Made by a program: the position numbers and the translations under genes
Notes under the pieces: generated by a model
What the model saw: the letters and a program-made list of their open reading frames with translations, nothing else
Database searches by the model: none
What the model was told of the DNA's origin: nothing
Shown: in pieces, positions 34,844-43,965 of the stretch
Layout: the number at the start of each line of letters is the position of its first letter
How positions within the stretch are numbered: the first letter of the stretch is position 1
Source of the DNA: an uncultured Candidatus Melainabacteria bacterium
GTDB taxonomy: Bacteria; Cyanobacteriota; Vampirovibrionia; Gastranaerophilales; Gastranaerophilaceae
DNA length: 64,000 nt
Assembly: GCA_934757155.1 (NCBI GenBank)
Contig: CAKVLI010000001.1
Coordinates: forward strand, 186,001 to 250,000
Direction of reading: 5' to 3'

Positions 34844-36098
34844 GATTCCCCTTAGTCAGAAAATCTTGTTTATAAGGAACATCTTTATTTGTAAAACCTG
34901 TTTTAACGATATTTCGTCCAAACTTAGCTTCCAGTTTGTCTAAACTCTTCGCGAGATTTTCGTTCTTTTCACGTTTTAATCCGTCATCAAAAAGCAAAAG
35001 CTGTTCATTTGAGCTTGGAGAAAGGTTTTCAAGCACAATTCCGACACTTCTGTACAAAACATTTTTGTTATACATTTTTTCCAACTCAGGAAACGCCGCC
35101 TCAGAAACCTCAAACTCAAAATTTACAGGCTGTTTGAGAGCTAATTTAGAATAATAAACCTTAAAATCCTTAGTTTTAAGAATTACACCCACCGTAGAAC
35201 ACTTACAATCAGATTTTCTCAACTTTCTGCAAGCCGCGTGAATATGTACCATTAGTTCGTTTTTCAAATAGGTTAAATCAGAAGTAAACTCCGGAAAAGA
35301 TTTTGTATCGCTAATCGATTTCGGCGCAGCAACCTCGTTTGTAACCTTGTTTATCAAATTTCCTAGAAGTTCGTATTTCAACTCCAAACCGTTTTTACCA
35401 AAGCGGCTTTTCAACCATAAATCGTTTTTCTGAACATAGTCATATGCTGTATAAATCCCATGACCGCGAAGTTTCGGCTCTAATCTTCTTCCGATTCCCC
35501 AAACTTCACCAACTTCAGTTTGCTTTAATAACCTCGTAATCCCGCATCTTCCCGCAACACAAATATGCTCTTCCATAGTTTTAGATTTATCCGAAGCTAA
35601 TTTTGCAAGAGCCTTTGTTCTACTGACCCCAATGGATACAGGTATTTTTGTTTCCTTTAAAATTACCTCACGTAAATGTTTTGCAAGCTGAAAATAATTC
35701 ATTCGATATAGCTTAGCTAAGCCTGTGAAATCCACAAACGCCTCATCTATTGAATATACCTCAACCGTCGGACTAAAATCCTTTAAAATCGCCATTATTT
35801 CAGCCGAAATACTAGCGTAATTATAATGATTAGCATTAATATACATGCAATCAGGGAACTGCTCACGAGCCATAAACAAAGGCTGTCCCATCGGGATTCC
35901 CATTTGTTTAGCCTCACGCGAACGCGCAATCACGCATCCTCTATCCCCCGATACAACACACACTGCAATCCCGTTTAAATCAGGATTAAGCCGTCTTTCG
36001 CAGGACACGAAAAAACTGTCACAATCTATTAATGCTATGTACTTTTGCTCTTGCATAATCTTTCTGTCGTTCCAATGTCTATCTAAGTCTATCATCAA
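34833..36098 (-). CDS. Y-family DNA polymerase, UmuC type
   Basis: 421 residues. The palm motifs IALIDCDSFFVSCER and VYSIDEAFVDFTG carry the catalytic acidic residues. RSREAKQMGIPMGQP, PVSIGVSRTKALAKLAS and WGIGRRLEPKL are UmuC-like; the C-terminal LLLFDDGLKREKNENLAKSLD matches UmuC little-finger/tail. It performs translesion synthesis. No umuD neighbour is present. The ATG at 36098 is preceded by GGAAGGGA; the ATG at 36056 is an alternative. Confidence 0.88.
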   Translation of the reverse strand: MMIDLDRHWNDRKIMQEQKYIALIDCDSFFVSCERRLNPDLNGIAVCVVSGDRGCVIARSREAKQMGIPMGQPLFMAREQFPDCMYINANHYNYASISAEIMAILKDFSPTVEVYSIDEAFVDFTGLAKLYRMNYFQLAKHLREVILKETKIPVSIGVSRTKALAKLASDKSKTMEEHICVAGRCGITRLLKQTEVGEVWGIGRRLEPKLRGHGIYTAYDYVQKNDLWLKSRFGKNGLELKYELLGNLINKVTNEVAAPKSISDTKSFPEFTSDLTYLKNELMVHIHAACRKLRKSDCKCSTVGVILKTKDFKVYYSKLALKQPVNFEFEVSEAAFPELEKMYNKNVLYRSVGIVLENLSPSSNEQLLLFDDGLKREKNENLAKSLDKLEAKFGRNIVKTGFTNKDVPYKQDFLTKGNPMT

Positions 36099-36115
36099 TC
36101 CATCCCTTCCTGCAA

Positions 36116-36240
36116 CAGGGGGGGGTAAATGGGGGGGGCTAGTTGGTAGAACTACCAGCCTGATGTCCTGCGGAATAGGGGGTAGGGGTAAATGTAGGGG
36201 GCTAGTTGGTCAAAACTACTAGCTTGGCGTGTTTAATTGT
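36116..36240. repeat. Dispersed repeat, copy B (two adjacent subunits)
   Basis: Two head-to-tail subunits each read G-tract, TAAAT, G-tract, then GGCTAGTTGGT...ACTACCAGC or ACTACTAGC, so each can fold into a hairpin (GGCTAGTTGGTAG with CTACCAGCC). G-tracts of eight could form quadruplexes. Related copies are at 13960, 41030 and 59000. Confidence 0.75.
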
Positions 36241-36290
36241 CCCCCGTTGCGTAACGACATGTTAGTGCATGTATTAAATTGTGACAAATA

Positions 36291-36323
36291 AAAAAAGCGG
36301 GATTTACTCAAAGTAAATCCCGT
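36291..36323 (-). terminator. Terminator of the Pro-rich secreted protein
   Basis: CGGGATTTAC/GTAAATCCCG perfect 10-bp stem, minus-strand tail of seven T's. Confidence 0.85.
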
Positions 36324-36328
36324 ATTCA

Positions 36329-36664
36329 TTAAAACCTGATAAACACTCCGGTTGAAAACCCTGCCGGTGGCGGTGGAGGTAACGGACAAGGACGATAATA
36401 AAAATCGTCACACCAGCCTAATCGATTACCATAGCAAGGATTGCCCCAATAGCCACGCCTGGCCCACACTCCGTTGTTACAACGGTGCGGCGGCTGTGTG
36501 TATCGATAATTTCCTCTCATTGGCGGACGGTTTACATAACTACTCCTTGATACCACAACCTGACCTCCGTGATGTCCGCCTCTTGGGGGCGGTGGAGCCG
36601 CATTCGCAGGCAATGACAAACTCAAAATTCCCAACAAACCTAAAACAGATAAAACTTTTTTCAT
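36329..36664 (-). CDS. Secreted Pro/Gly/Arg-rich small protein
   Basis: 111 residues from ATG 36664 (MKKVLSVLG), preceded by GGAGGTG; the longer frame to 36766 runs through the pepA terminator and is rejected. The signal peptide ends at about ANA (residue 22). The mature part is short and low-complexity with PPPPRGGHHGG, four or five Cys (C-N-N-G, NPCYG, WCDDF, RPCP) and PLPPPPPAG. It is likely an exported surface or periplasmic protein; function unknown. Confidence 0.7.
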   Translation of the reverse strand: MKKVLSVLGLLGILSLSLPANAAPPPPRGGHHGGQVVVSRSSYVNRPPMRGNYRYTQPPHRCNNGVWARRGYWGNPCYGNRLGWCDDFYYRPCPLPPPPPAGFSTGVFIRF

Positions 36665-36717
36665 ACAGACACCTCCGTTTCTTGTTTGTTTAACGATTTC
36701 AATTTTGATTTTGTTCA

Positions 36718-36753
36718 AAAATTGAGGGGCGCAACTATAGTTGCGCCCCTCAA
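36718..36753 (-). terminator. Terminator of pepA
   Basis: TTGAGGGGCGCAAC and GTTGCGCCCCTCAA form a 14-bp perfect stem with a TATA loop, followed on the minus strand by T5. It lies between pepA and the Pro-rich gene. Confidence 0.9.
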
Positions 36754-36773
36754 AAGATTTTTCCATATTCTTC

Positions 36774-38174
36774 TTATTGTTCCAGAATATAGTTCAACAG
36801 CGTTCTTACGCCTGCTCCGGAAGCGCCTTTGATGAGTTCTTTTTGTGGTTTATCAAGGAATGCAACACCTGCAATATCAATATGTGCCCATTTAACATCC
36901 TTAACAAATTTCTGCAAGAATACACCGGCAGTTGAAGCACCGCCCCAGCGAGAACCTGTGTTTTTCATATCTGCAATATCACTCTTCAAGCTGTCAAAGT
37001 ATTCATCCCAAAGCGGAAGCTGCCAGTATTTTTCACCGTTTCTTTCAGCAGTTGAGATAAGATTTTTAACAAGCTCTTCGTCATTACCCATAATACCTGC
37101 AGCATTTGAACCAAGTGCAACCATACAAGCACCTGTTAATGTCGCAAGGTCGATAACTTCATCCACACCGAGTTCGCATGCATAACAAAGTGCGTCAGCC
37201 AAAGTCAAACGACCTTCTGCGTCTGTGTTATCCACTTCAATTGTTTTACCATTTTTCGCTATAAGAATATCACCCGGTTTGTAAGCGTTACAACCCGGCA
37301 TATTTTCGCAAGCTGCAATTATACCGTGAACCTCAACTTGCGGATGGAATTCTCTGATTATACTCATAATTCCCAATACGCAAGCCGCTGCAGACATATC
37401 GTCTTTCATCGTCAACATTGAAGACGCAGGTTTAATATCCAAGCCGCCGCTATCAAAGGTTATACCTTTACCGATAATCGCAATACGTTTTTTCGGATTA
37501 TCAACCTGGTATTTCATGTGAATAAATTTAGGCTCTTGCGCGCTTCCTCTTGCAACTGCAAGGAATGCACCCATTCCCATTTTTTCACATTCTTCTCTGT
37601 CATAAACTTTTGTATCCAAACCTAAGTCACAAGCGATTGACGCCAATTCAGTAGGTGTTGCAAACTGTGCAGGCTCATTCGCAAGATTTCTTGCAAATGC
37701 CATCGCTGCAGCAACTTTCTCCGCACGTCTTACAGCTTCTTCATTAGCTTGAACATATACTTCTTGAACGTGTTTTTCTTTCTTTTCGGTTCTGTATTTA
37801 TCAAAAACGTAATCCGCAATTAAAACACCCATTGTGAATTCTTTTGAATAATCAAATTCAACACCGTCAAGCGCAAACGCAACAGATTTTGCTTCAATTT
37901 GCATAGCTCTTTTAATTGATTTAGCAACAGCCTCTCTCAATTTGTTAGAATTGAATTCTGGTTTTTTACCGAATCCAATCACCAAAACTTTTCTTGCTTT
38001 TTCCTGACCATAAGTCGGCAGCAAATAAGTTTGGTTGAATTTACCCTTAAATCCGTCTTGCTGCAAAGCGTAAGTGTTAGCAAGCTCGCTGGTTGTATTT
38101 TCGCCTTCAAACATGTTTACAACGAGCAGGTCACAATCCACCTCTCTGGTGTTATTAACCACTTTGATTTCCAT
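36774..38174 (-). CDS. pepA: Leucyl aminopeptidase (M17)
   Basis: 466 residues from ATG 38174, which follows GAAAGGAG; an open frame to 38426 reads through tRNA-Val and is an artefact. M17 hallmarks: IGKGITFDSGGLDIKP, MKDDMSAAACVLG, the NTDAEGRLTLADAL signature and TGACMVALG. Two metal ions are bound by the Lys, Asp and Glu of those motifs. It releases N-terminal residues from peptides. It lies just downstream of tRNA-Val with a terminator between. Confidence 0.93.
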   Translation of the reverse strand: MEIKVVNNTREVDCDLLVVNMFEGENTTSELANTYALQQDGFKGKFNQTYLLPTYGQEKARKVLVIGFGKKPEFNSNKLREAVAKSIKRAMQIEAKSVAFALDGVEFDYSKEFTMGVLIADYVFDKYRTEKKEKHVQEVYVQANEEAVRRAEKVAAAMAFARNLANEPAQFATPTELASIACDLGLDTKVYDREECEKMGMGAFLAVARGSAQEPKFIHMKYQVDNPKKRIAIIGKGITFDSGGLDIKPASSMLTMKDDMSAAACVLGIMSIIREFHPQVEVHGIIAACENMPGCNAYKPGDILIAKNGKTIEVDNTDAEGRLTLADALCYACELGVDEVIDLATLTGACMVALGSNAAGIMGNDEELVKNLISTAERNGEKYWQLPLWDEYFDSLKSDIADMKNTGSRWGGASTAGVFLQKFVKDVKWAHIDIAGVAFLDKPQKELIKGASGAGVRTLLNYILEQ

Positions 38175-38198
38175 ATAAAGCTCCTTTCTCTTCATAAT

Positions 38199-38231
38199 AA
38201 AAAAGGAAGTAACAGAGTCACTTCCTTTTTT
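38199..38231 (-). terminator. Terminator of tRNA-Val
   Basis: AAAAAAGGAAGT and ACTTCCTTTTTT form a 12-bp perfect stem right after the encoded CCA of the tRNA. Confidence 0.9.
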
Positions 38232-38232
38232 A

Positions 38233-38308
38233 TGGTGGGCGTTAGAAGACTCGAACTTCTGACCCTCTCCTTGTAAGGGAGACGCTCTACCAACTGAGCT
38301 AAACGCCC
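38233..38308 (-). tRNA. tRNA-Val(TAC) with encoded CCA
   Basis: 76-nt cloverleaf: acceptor GGGCGTT/AACGCCC, D-arm AGCTCAGTTGGTAGAGC, anticodon stem TCTCC/GGAGA with loop CTTACAA (TAC), T-arm AGAAGTTCGAGTCTTCT, then ACCA. Confidence 0.96.
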
Positions 38309-38537
38309 TTATTTCAGGTTTCCGACGTTTGAACCTTTTAAAAACTCGCCCGTCGACAGTGATTATAATATCGTAAACATATTTTGATGTCAAATGTTTG
38401 TTTTGATTTTTTAAACCCAATTTCATCCAACAATTGTAAAGTTTTGTAAATCACTCCGTAAAATAAAAGCAATTTCCGGCACGAAAAAAACTTTACATGG
38501 ATAAGGTTAATTTAAAAGTTAAAAAGGTAGGTACACT

Positions 38538-39023
38538 ATGAACGGAAATTCATTAGCAATTGGCGGATATGGTTATGATCCATATTTTATGGCAGCATTC
38601 AACAGCTATAACCCAAATTTTTATGGAGTTCAAAACACACAAGCTCAAGCGGCTAATCAAGCTACAATAATGCAGCAACAGGCAAAAGGAGCAACCACAG
38701 GTAGTGAAACGGCCGGCGCGAATACAAGTTTCAAAGGCGCATCAGAAGAAATTAAAGGCGAAAAGAAATCCAGAAGTGGTTGGGTTCTTGCAGGTCTTGT
38801 AAGTGCAGCCGGAATCTATGCGGCTATAAAAGGTCATAAAATCGGTGTTGGCGATACATGGCTTGCAAAAACAGCTGACGGCCTGAAACAATACTGGAAC
38901 AAAGGAGTTAATGCGGTCGGTAAATGGAAATTGAAAACAAACGTTCCTCCTGTAGCACCAGCAACCACAGGCGCAGCAACAACCGCACCCGCTCGTCTAA
39001 TGCTTCCACCTCATACCCCGTAA
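38538..39023 (+). CDS. Unknown protein with NTSFKG motif
   Basis: 161 residues. The N-terminal 60 are rich in Gly, Tyr, Asn and Gln (GGYGYDPYFMAAFNSYNPNFYG). The motif NTSFKGASEE lies at about 68-77, a hydrophobic stretch WVLAGLVSAAGIYAAIKG at about 91-108, and a Pro/Thr/Ala tail ends it. AAAAAGGTAGG lies upstream of the start. It belongs to the same style of lineage-type proteins as those at 3895, 12952 and 46398. Function unknown. Confidence 0.7.
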   Translation: MNGNSLAIGGYGYDPYFMAAFNSYNPNFYGVQNTQAQAANQATIMQQQAKGATTGSETAGANTSFKGASEEIKGEKKSRSGWVLAGLVSAAGIYAAIKGHKIGVGDTWLAKTADGLKQYWNKGVNAVGKWKLKTNVPPVAPATTGAATTAPARLMLPPHTP

Positions 39024-39069
39024 GATATAAATATCAACCGAAATATAAAAATCCGTAGAACGGTTTTAG

Positions 39070-39104
39070 AAAAGGCTGTATGCTATCTCGCATACAGCCT
39101 TTTC
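39070..39104. terminator. Bidirectional terminator
   Basis: AAAAGGCTGTATGC and GCATACAGCCTTTT form a 14-bp perfect stem between the unknown gene and convergent malQ. Confidence 0.9.
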
Positions 39105-39135
39105 TCACACATCTTAGGTCGGAAAAAACCTGCTT

Positions 39136-40986
39136 CTATCCTAGCTTTTCTATCAAAATCGCATGTTTTGTCGCGAACTCTTTTCCTCTTGCAATAATCG
39201 CAGCCTTTAACAACGCATTTAAGTCAATCGGATGAAGTTCTTCAAAATTGTTCGGAAGTCTCAAAGACCAGTTTTGGTCACCTGAAGTTCCCGGACGGTT
39301 GTAAACATCCTTGATTTGGAAGAAATCAGTAAAGAACATTTGAACATTCTTAGCCTTAGAAGCAAATATTTCTGTCAGTTTTACAAATTTCAAATAATCT
39401 TTATCCTGAGTCAATCTTACAATGATATCATCCTTGTTTTCAGCCTCAGCGAACAAGTCTTCCACAAGGTTTTTAGCATGCAAATAACCTTCGTGAGTAT
39501 TAATCATGCTCTCAGCCCACATTTCAATCGGAAGGTTATCGTGAGTACCAACCATGTTCCAAACATTTTCGCCAATGTTTTTGCATCTGTAAGGGTGCTC
39601 AGATTTTTCCGGAACAACAAACTGAGTCAATCTCATACCCTGCAAACCGTATTTCTTCATTACAGCATCAACAGGGTTTGTCAAAGTTCCCAAATCCTCA
39701 CAAACGATTGAATTTTTGTCCAAACCACATTCCTTAGCAGCCGCGATAACAATTTTTTCAATCAATCTGCCGTAAAGTTTTATCTGCTCGTCAGACAGAG
39801 TCTTAACTCTTTTTTCTTTATCAGCTTCCAATGTCCAATCCAAATCCTCGTTGCGAGCAATTGCATATCTTGAAAGTTCAGGGTGCTCAGGAGATGAATA
39901 CAATCTTCCTGCACCTTCTTCACACATAGGTTTTTTACCAACCTTGTAAACCCATGGGTCAATCAAACCTACGATGTGGTCAATTCTCACACCACCAGGG
40001 TTTTCCTTGAACATCTTTTTGTAAAGATTTTTCATCAATACACCACCCTCGCCGAGTGAACCGTCTTTGTTGAACATTTTGTCCGGATCCATTACAGGAA
40101 ATCCCCATGCCTGACCGTCTTTTGAGAAATAATCAGGAGGACAACCTAAATACCATCCGTCTAAGAATAATGATTGATAAGCCCATGCATCTCTGTCAGA
40201 GAAAGCAACTTGTCTATCAGCAATCATTTTTATGCCTTTTTTGAGCGCATATTTTTTAGTTTCTTCATTCTGGCATTCCAAAACAAATTGACAGAACTTG
40301 TAGAACTCAATCTCATCAGCATATTTTTCTTTGATTTCTTCAATTCTCTTCTCATAAATCTTCTTTTCTTCATCAGATTTAGGATTCATAAGGTTTTTGT
40401 CTGTTTCATTTTTCCAAATGTACCAGAAATCACCGCCGTTTTCGATAGAAAGCGCTTCATACAATGAATCATTCTCTAACCAAAAACTGTTTTCTTTTTT
40501 GAATTTTTCAAACTCTTTTTTCAAATGTTTTGAGTTTTTAAAGTTATTCCAAGCTTCTTTCAAAGCTTCGTTTTGAGCGTTGCAAATATAAGTGTAAGAA
40601 GTTTTGCCCTTGTTTTGGTTAGGGTTTTCTCTAACAATCTTTTTGAAAGTTTCTTCGCTCAAAATCTCATCCCATTCTTTGGTAGTAAGTTGTTTCAAAT
40701 CAATAAACAACGGGTTACCTGAAAAAATTGTTCCGCAATACGGAGAAGAATCCGTACATTTTGTCTTACCTGCAGGTCCAAGCTGGATTGCGTTAAAAAT
40801 TCCTGATGCGTAATCAATTAATTCATGACCGGCATCAGAGTTGAAAGTTCCAAAACCGGTGTCCTCACCGTCTTTTGAAGGGAAGCTTCCGCCATGTATA
40901 ATCAAAGCAAAGTTTTCTTTTCCCAAAACTTTTAATGCTTCGCTAACTAAGTTTGTATCGTTTTTCTTCCATGTTAAACAGACCAT
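39136..40986 (-). CDS. malQ: 4-alpha-glucanotransferase (GH77)
   Basis: 616 residues. GH77 landmarks are in order: GIFNAIQLGPAG, GCPPDYFSKDGQAWGFP, GGVRIDHIVGLIDPWVY (nucleophile Asp in RIDH), VCEDLGTLT (Glu acid/base) and VGTHDNLPIEMW. The N-terminus (about 30-45, LIIHGGSFPSKDGEDTGFG) is a diverged form of the usual 'LLHPTSLPG'. It transfers glucan chains between maltodextrins and works with glycogen phosphorylase; a phosphorylase homologue is at 1932-3623. Confidence 0.9.
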   Translation of the reverse strand: MVCLTWKKNDTNLVSEALKVLGKENFALIIHGGSFPSKDGEDTGFGTFNSDAGHELIDYASGIFNAIQLGPAGKTKCTDSSPYCGTIFSGNPLFIDLKQLTTKEWDEILSEETFKKIVRENPNQNKGKTSYTYICNAQNEALKEAWNNFKNSKHLKKEFEKFKKENSFWLENDSLYEALSIENGGDFWYIWKNETDKNLMNPKSDEEKKIYEKRIEEIKEKYADEIEFYKFCQFVLECQNEETKKYALKKGIKMIADRQVAFSDRDAWAYQSLFLDGWYLGCPPDYFSKDGQAWGFPVMDPDKMFNKDGSLGEGGVLMKNLYKKMFKENPGGVRIDHIVGLIDPWVYKVGKKPMCEEGAGRLYSSPEHPELSRYAIARNEDLDWTLEADKEKRVKTLSDEQIKLYGRLIEKIVIAAAKECGLDKNSIVCEDLGTLTNPVDAVMKKYGLQGMRLTQFVVPEKSEHPYRCKNIGENVWNMVGTHDNLPIEMWAESMINTHEGYLHAKNLVEDLFAEAENKDDIIVRLTQDKDYLKFVKLTEIFASKAKNVQMFFTDFFQIKDVYNRPGTSGDQNWSLRLPNNFEELHPIDLNALLKAAIIARGKEFATKHAILIEKLG

Positions 40987-41029
40987 AAATATACTCCTTA
41001 TCTCTTCTATATACCGAGTGTATCATCCA

Positions 41030-41365
41030 CGGGGGTAAATGTAAAGTAGGGGTAAATGTATTGGGCTGTTAGGTGATGACTACCTGTTTTGCGTATTTGA
41101 GTGATCAAGTGATCAGGTGACCAAGAAATTTACCCTCGTCATCCAGAACGGAGCGAAGGATTGCAAGGGCTTGGCATTTCACTTGTTTAACCCTGCGATT
41201 CTTCGGCTGAAGCCTCAGAATGACAGAATATTTCCCTCTCCAAGGGGAAGGGGAAACGCCAAACGGGTAGTTACAACCAACCAGCTCAAATATATTTACC
41301 CCCATTTACCCCCCTACTCCCGAAGGACATTAAGCTAGTAGTCTTAACCTCCTAGCCCAATACAT
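41030..41365. repeat. Dispersed repeat cluster, copy C
   Basis: Contains GGGGTAAATGTATTGGGCTG, GTGATCAAGTGATCAGGTGACCAAGAAATTTACCC, a GTCATCCAGAACGGAGCGAAGGATTGCAAGGG block, TGCGATTCTTCGGCTGAAGCCTCAGAATGAC, a CCCTCTCCAAGGGGAAGGGG block and an inverted TTTACCCCC...CTAGTAGTCTT...CTAGCCCAATACATTTACCCCC. No gene is seen. Its right end supplies the stop region of the PLD-family gene. Confidence 0.75.
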
Positions 41366-43063
41366 TTACCCCCCTCGGCAAGCTGGGTCCGCGAGGTCGG
41401 TCAGACCGTCATAATTATTATCAATCCCGTCTGAGCATGAACCGATTGAATCCTTGCCTTCAGCGCGGGCGTTCAATTTCAACCACTTGTTGTCAATCCT
41501 GTTCCATTGGTATAAAAAGTTTTCTTTATAAAACTTCGCGATTTCCTTATCTTCTATCAGGATTAAATTCTCGTCGTTTTTATTTTCACCGCTGTAAGAG
41601 AAGTTCATTGACCCGATAATCGTAAGCTTGTCATCAGAAATCATTGATTTTGAGTGCATTTTCCCCGCGTAATTTTCTGTCTTTACAAGAATTCCGTTTT
41701 CGCGCAAATACTTGTGTTTGGAATGTTTATTCGAAGCACTCAGCGCATCAATAATCACTTTAACCTCAACTCCGCGATTTTTTGCCGCAATCAGTGCGTC
41801 ACAAACTCTTTTTTCTGTGAGAACAAAAGTCGGAATATAAATATATTTTTGCGCGCTGTTTATAACAGGTAGAACAGCATTTGTAATACTTTTATCCTGA
41901 GGAGAGAAATAAAACTTCAAATTTATTCCGGAGAGATTAATCATTCTATCGGGATTTGAAACCTTTTGTGAATGAAATTTCCCTGCATACATTTGTTCAA
42001 ATTCTTGCTTGTAAATTTCCGCCACACGAGAAGAATTTATTACCGCAACGCTGTTTGAATTAAAACCGGACATATCCGTGTGGGAAAGGTTGGCAGAACC
42101 CGCAATCAAAATTCTGTCGTCAAAAATATAGAACTTGTTATGCATAATCGCGCCAACTTCCGGCGAAGATTTATCACTCATATTTTGAGGAATAATTTTG
42201 ACCAAACCGTTTGTGTTCGGATAAATATTCTGACCTTTTGAATCCACATCATACACAAGCCTAATTTTAACCCCGCGTTTTATTGCAGAATTGAGTGCGT
42301 TTTCAATCTCCGGAACGGTTGAATATCCGTAAACCGCCATATCTATGGTCTTTTGTGCATTATTAATATTCGACAAAATTTCTTTGCAAATATCACTTTC
42401 ACATTTTCTATCGGGCTTAAGTTTTGTGGTCGAATCCGCAAAAAAGATTTTTATATTCCCTTTGTCCAATTTGTATTTAACAGGAAAAACTTTCTCCGTA
42501 GTTTTTTGTTTAATTTTCGCTCTGAAACTTTTGAGATGAGAATTTCTAAGCACCAAATAATTCTTTAATACCCGAACTTCCTTATCCTCTGGAAAATAAA
42601 TTTTGTCCGTATCCAAATCCAAAACTTTATAGTTTGCTCTTCTCAAATTCTTTAGCCTGTAATTTAGCGCATCCGCACTAAAAGGTTTGGAATTTACAAA
42701 ACAAAAGCCGGAGTATTTAAGTTTTTCAAGATAACTGTATCTATGAAACAGCAAATCTCCGTCCTTAACATATACAGGACGATTTTTCATAAAGCTTTCA
42801 GCCCAGTATTTCCCAAGATTACCGAGTAGAAAGGCTTCTGTTTCAGTCATATTGTTTTTGGATGCCAAAATCTTGTTATGTTCAGTAAATCTGTCGTCAA
42901 AAGTTTCGAACCCGTTGAACACAAAATCACCATTATTCAAAGTCATTTCAATGGGAGATTTCACCTCTTTGACAAAATAGGTTTTATCATGAGGCACAAA
43001 GAAAATGGCGCAAACCAAAAACGAAACAACAATAACTGAAATACTAAGAGTCCTTTTGAGCAT
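41366..43063 (-). CDS. Membrane-anchored phospholipase D-family protein
   Basis: 565 residues. An N-terminal membrane helix (about 5-24) is followed by two HKD motifs: HNKFYIFDDRILIAGSANLS and HSKSMISDDKLTIIGSMNFS, the paired active-site half-domains of PLD-type nucleases, phospholipases and cardiolipin synthases. The C-terminus SCSDGIDNNYDGLTDLADPAC resembles a calcium-binding thrombospondin-type repeat seen on secreted proteins. The start overlaps the end of the YdjC gene by 20 bases. The last residues are encoded by a dispersed repeat. An exported nuclease or lipase is most likely. Confidence 0.8.
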   Translation of the reverse strand: MLKRTLSISVIVVSFLVCAIFFVPHDKTYFVKEVKSPIEMTLNNGDFVFNGFETFDDRFTEHNKILASKNNMTETEAFLLGNLGKYWAESFMKNRPVYVKDGDLLFHRYSYLEKLKYSGFCFVNSKPFSADALNYRLKNLRRANYKVLDLDTDKIYFPEDKEVRVLKNYLVLRNSHLKSFRAKIKQKTTEKVFPVKYKLDKGNIKIFFADSTTKLKPDRKCESDICKEILSNINNAQKTIDMAVYGYSTVPEIENALNSAIKRGVKIRLVYDVDSKGQNIYPNTNGLVKIIPQNMSDKSSPEVGAIMHNKFYIFDDRILIAGSANLSHTDMSGFNSNSVAVINSSRVAEIYKQEFEQMYAGKFHSQKVSNPDRMINLSGINLKFYFSPQDKSITNAVLPVINSAQKYIYIPTFVLTEKRVCDALIAAKNRGVEVKVIIDALSASNKHSKHKYLRENGILVKTENYAGKMHSKSMISDDKLTIIGSMNFSYSGENKNDENLILIEDKEIAKFYKENFLYQWNRIDNKWLKLNARAEGKDSIGSCSDGIDNNYDGLTDLADPACRGG

Positions 43064-43904
43064 AATTTGTTATCTCAAACCCCAAGTTTTCAATTTTATC
43101 TTTCAATTTCTTATTCTTTGTAATCAAAAATTCGTTAAAATGATTATCTATTGTACCGTCCGCATATCTGCACGGGTGAATGAGAGCTTCGACCGTAACA
43201 TTATCGTACTTTATCGCCATAACCCCGTAAGAAATAGCAAGCGAATCCATCATTGAAGTATAAGCGACACCTATCAAATAATCGTTCGTATTCAATCCGT
43301 AGTTATGCAGAGTACTTTCATTAATAATCGTGAAAGTATCCAGCAGAGCTACTTTAATAAGGTTAATCGGATACTTAAAATTCAAATGTTTACGCAAATC
43401 AGGTATAATATAAGGTCGTTCAAACTGTGTTCTCACCTGATTTATACCGTATTCTTTCGCCAATCTGCAAACCATATCAAAAATTTTAGGAATAGAGTGT
43501 ACATGGACATGTGAATCCAAATGTGTAACTTTGGTTTTTGACATAACTTTTTCGATTTGTCTTCTAAACTCTCTTTCTACCTGAGGCAAAAAGTCCTTCT
43601 GTTTCGGGTTATAAGCCTTCCACAAAAGCTGTCCGTATGAATTATTAAAATTCCAATTTGAATCCGTCAGAGTATCAATATCTTCGCACAAAGATTGACC
43701 TTCAATAATATTAAGATGAACTCCGACGCCCAAATCCGGACATTGCGGAATAATTACATTAACCGCCTCGTCAAAAGCCCCACCGTTTGCGGCAAGACTT
43801 GCACTCTTGAGAAGTCCTTCCGAATATCCTTCTAAAACGGCTCTGTTATAAGCCTGCGACATGCCGAAATCGTCAGCATTCAAGATAAATTTTTTATTAG
43901 CCAA
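43044..43904 (-). CDS. YdjC/ChbG-family carbohydrate deacetylase
   Basis: 286 residues if begun at TTG 43904 (MANKKFILNADDFGMS), which has GCGGGGAG five bases upstream. An ATG at 43937 lies before a TATAAT box (43924-43929, minus strand), so it is probably untranscribed. YdjC motifs: ILNADDFG (metal Asp), GVGVHLNI and HLDSHVHVH. The family removes acetyl groups from chitooligosaccharide-like sugars. It is divergent from a GT2 gene and followed by the PLD gene in one operon, suggesting cell-surface glycan work. Confidence 0.85.
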   Translation of the reverse strand: MANKKFILNADDFGMSQAYNRAVLEGYSEGLLKSASLAANGGAFDEAVNVIIPQCPDLGVGVHLNIIEGQSLCEDIDTLTDSNWNFNNSYGQLLWKAYNPKQKDFLPQVEREFRRQIEKVMSKTKVTHLDSHVHVHSIPKIFDMVCRLAKEYGINQVRTQFERPYIIPDLRKHLNFKYPINLIKVALLDTFTIINESTLHNYGLNTNDYLIGVAYTSMMDSLAISYGVMAIKYDNVTVEALIHPCRYADGTIDNHFNEFLITKNKKLKDKIENLGFEITNYAQKDS

Positions 43905-43965
43905 ACTAAACTCCCCGCTTGTAATTATACCAGTCATATTATATTATATGTTAGAGAGGATTACA

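Noticed and set aside
34833..36098. SOS-type umuDC operon
   Set aside because: Only the UmuC-type polymerase is present, with no umuD next to it and no clear LexA box.
38175..38426. Longer pepA N-terminus
   Set aside because: The extra 84 residues are the translation of tRNA-Val and its terminator; GAAAGGAG marks the ATG at 38174.
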